In this document: positions 63,859 to 64,000 of the stretch, piece by piece
Layout of the letters: each line of letters starts with the position of its first letter
Position numbering within the stretch: position 1 is the stretch's first letter
NCBI GenBank assembly: GCA_902517275.1
Contig: CABYBQ010000001.1
Location: forward strand, 24,224 to 88,223
Direction of reading: 5' to 3'
DNA length: 64,000 bases
Origin: an uncultured SAR116 cluster alpha proteobacterium
GTDB taxonomy: Bacteria; Pseudomonadota; Alphaproteobacteria; Puniceispirillales; Marisalimonadaceae
Notes under the pieces: model-generated
Databases searched by the model: none
What the model saw: only the letters and a program-made list of their open reading frames with translations
What the model was told of the DNA's origin: nothing
Made by a program: the position numbers and the translations under genes

Positions 63859-64000
63859 ATGGACATAGTTCAAAAAATACCTGGTATTTTATCAAGTCAA
63901 GAACTTCTAGAATTAATTAATAAAAATATTATTATTAGTGATCACAAGATTGAAAAAGACATAATTCAACCAGCTTCCATTGATTTAAGGCTGGGAATAA
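63859..64000 (+). CDS. dcd: dCTP deaminase, long alphaproteobacterial type, N-terminal fragment
   Basis: Only the first 47 codons lie inside the window. The frame reads MDIVQKIPGILSSQELLELI, then IEKDIIQPASIDLRLG. The last block (IQPASIDLRLG) is the dCTP deaminase/dUTPase-fold signature, and GILSSQEL matches the long alphaproteobacterial Dcd proteins in which the catalytic domain is followed by a second domain. Deamination of dCTP supplies dUTP for thymidylate synthesis. An ATG at 63844 in the same frame is an alternative start. The gene continues beyond base 64000. Confidence 0.82.
   Translation, partial: MDIVQKIPGILSSQELLELINKNIIISDHKIEKDIIQPASIDLRLGI

Noticed and set aside
1-64000. Prophage, insertion sequence, toxin-antitoxin, defence system or CRISPR array
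   Set aside because: No transposase, integrase, phage structural gene, direct-repeat array or recognised defence gene was found; the gene content is metabolic and housekeeping throughout.

Overview
The window is a gene-dense, AT-rich stretch of a chromosome, most likely from a streamlined marine-type alphaproteobacterium. The alphaproteobacterial signs are a DUF1013 (TrcR-type) gene, a COQ9-family gene, proton-translocating PntA/PntB, the long type of dCTP deaminase at the right edge, and the TRAP/dipeptide-ABC/DMT transporter mix. Very low GC, short spacers and repeated small overlaps of convergent genes fit the genome-reduced surface-ocean lineages (SAR116, AEGEAN-169 or HIMB59-like). I cannot resolve the lineage from the sequence alone. 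I see no phage, insertion sequence, CRISPR array or rRNA operon.

Layout. 1-2.0 kb: 3' end of gap, then rpe and gph (central carbon). 2.0-4.6 kb: an SDR dehydrogenase, tRNA-Arg(CCT), a decayed minus-strand reading frame missed by simple ORF calling, and a fluoroacetate-dehalogenase-like hydrolase. 4.7-18 kb: mostly housekeeping genes: pepF, an ABC1/UbiB kinase, pntB-pntA, rpsU, coq9, metA (predicted acetyl-CoA type), purK-purE, DUF1013, ygfZ and leuA. In front of leuA lies an undeclared 30-residue leader peptide with clustered Leu/Ile/Val codons next to a GC-rich hairpin, a candidate attenuator. 18-34.6 kb: lepA, tRNA-Ser(GGA), two peptidase/amidohydrolase genes, yaaA, pyrE, two EamA exporters, an unknown gene preceded by a small ORF, PhyH, an acyltransferase, an amidase, and a molybdenum-cofactor group (moeA, a mobA-mobB fusion, a ModE-type HTH protein).

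34.7-42.7 kb is a coherent sugar-acid island: a small membrane protein, an enolase-superfamily dehydratase, an aldose epimerase, an SMP-30 lactonase, a complete TRAP transporter (dctM, dctQ, dctP), an idonate-5-dehydrogenase-like enzyme and a gluconate-5-dehydrogenase-like SDR. Together they suggest uptake and oxidation of a hexuronate or aldonate toward gluconate or a 2-keto-3-deoxy acid. 42.9-51.4 kb is a peptide or N-acyl-amino-acid scavenging island: an M20 amidohydrolase, an N-formylglutamate amidohydrolase, a fused DppD-DppF ATPase, an AstE/aspartoacylase-like enzyme, and, converging from the other strand, dppC-dppB-dppA with a terminator hairpin between dppA and dppB.

51.5-64 kb: an alpha/beta hydrolase coupled to an MFS carrier, an EamA and a second MFS carrier, a 6-phosphogluconate-dehydrogenase-like protein, a rhodanese, a secreted protein, a TPR protein, a two-subunit CoA-transferase-like pair lacking an obvious catalytic Glu, a TVP38-type membrane protein, acs, recX, an ABC-2 permease and the 5' end of dcd. 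The most interesting items are the leuA leader, the dctQ gene that seems to need a non-canonical start codon, and the unexplained GC-raised segment after tRNA-Ser.
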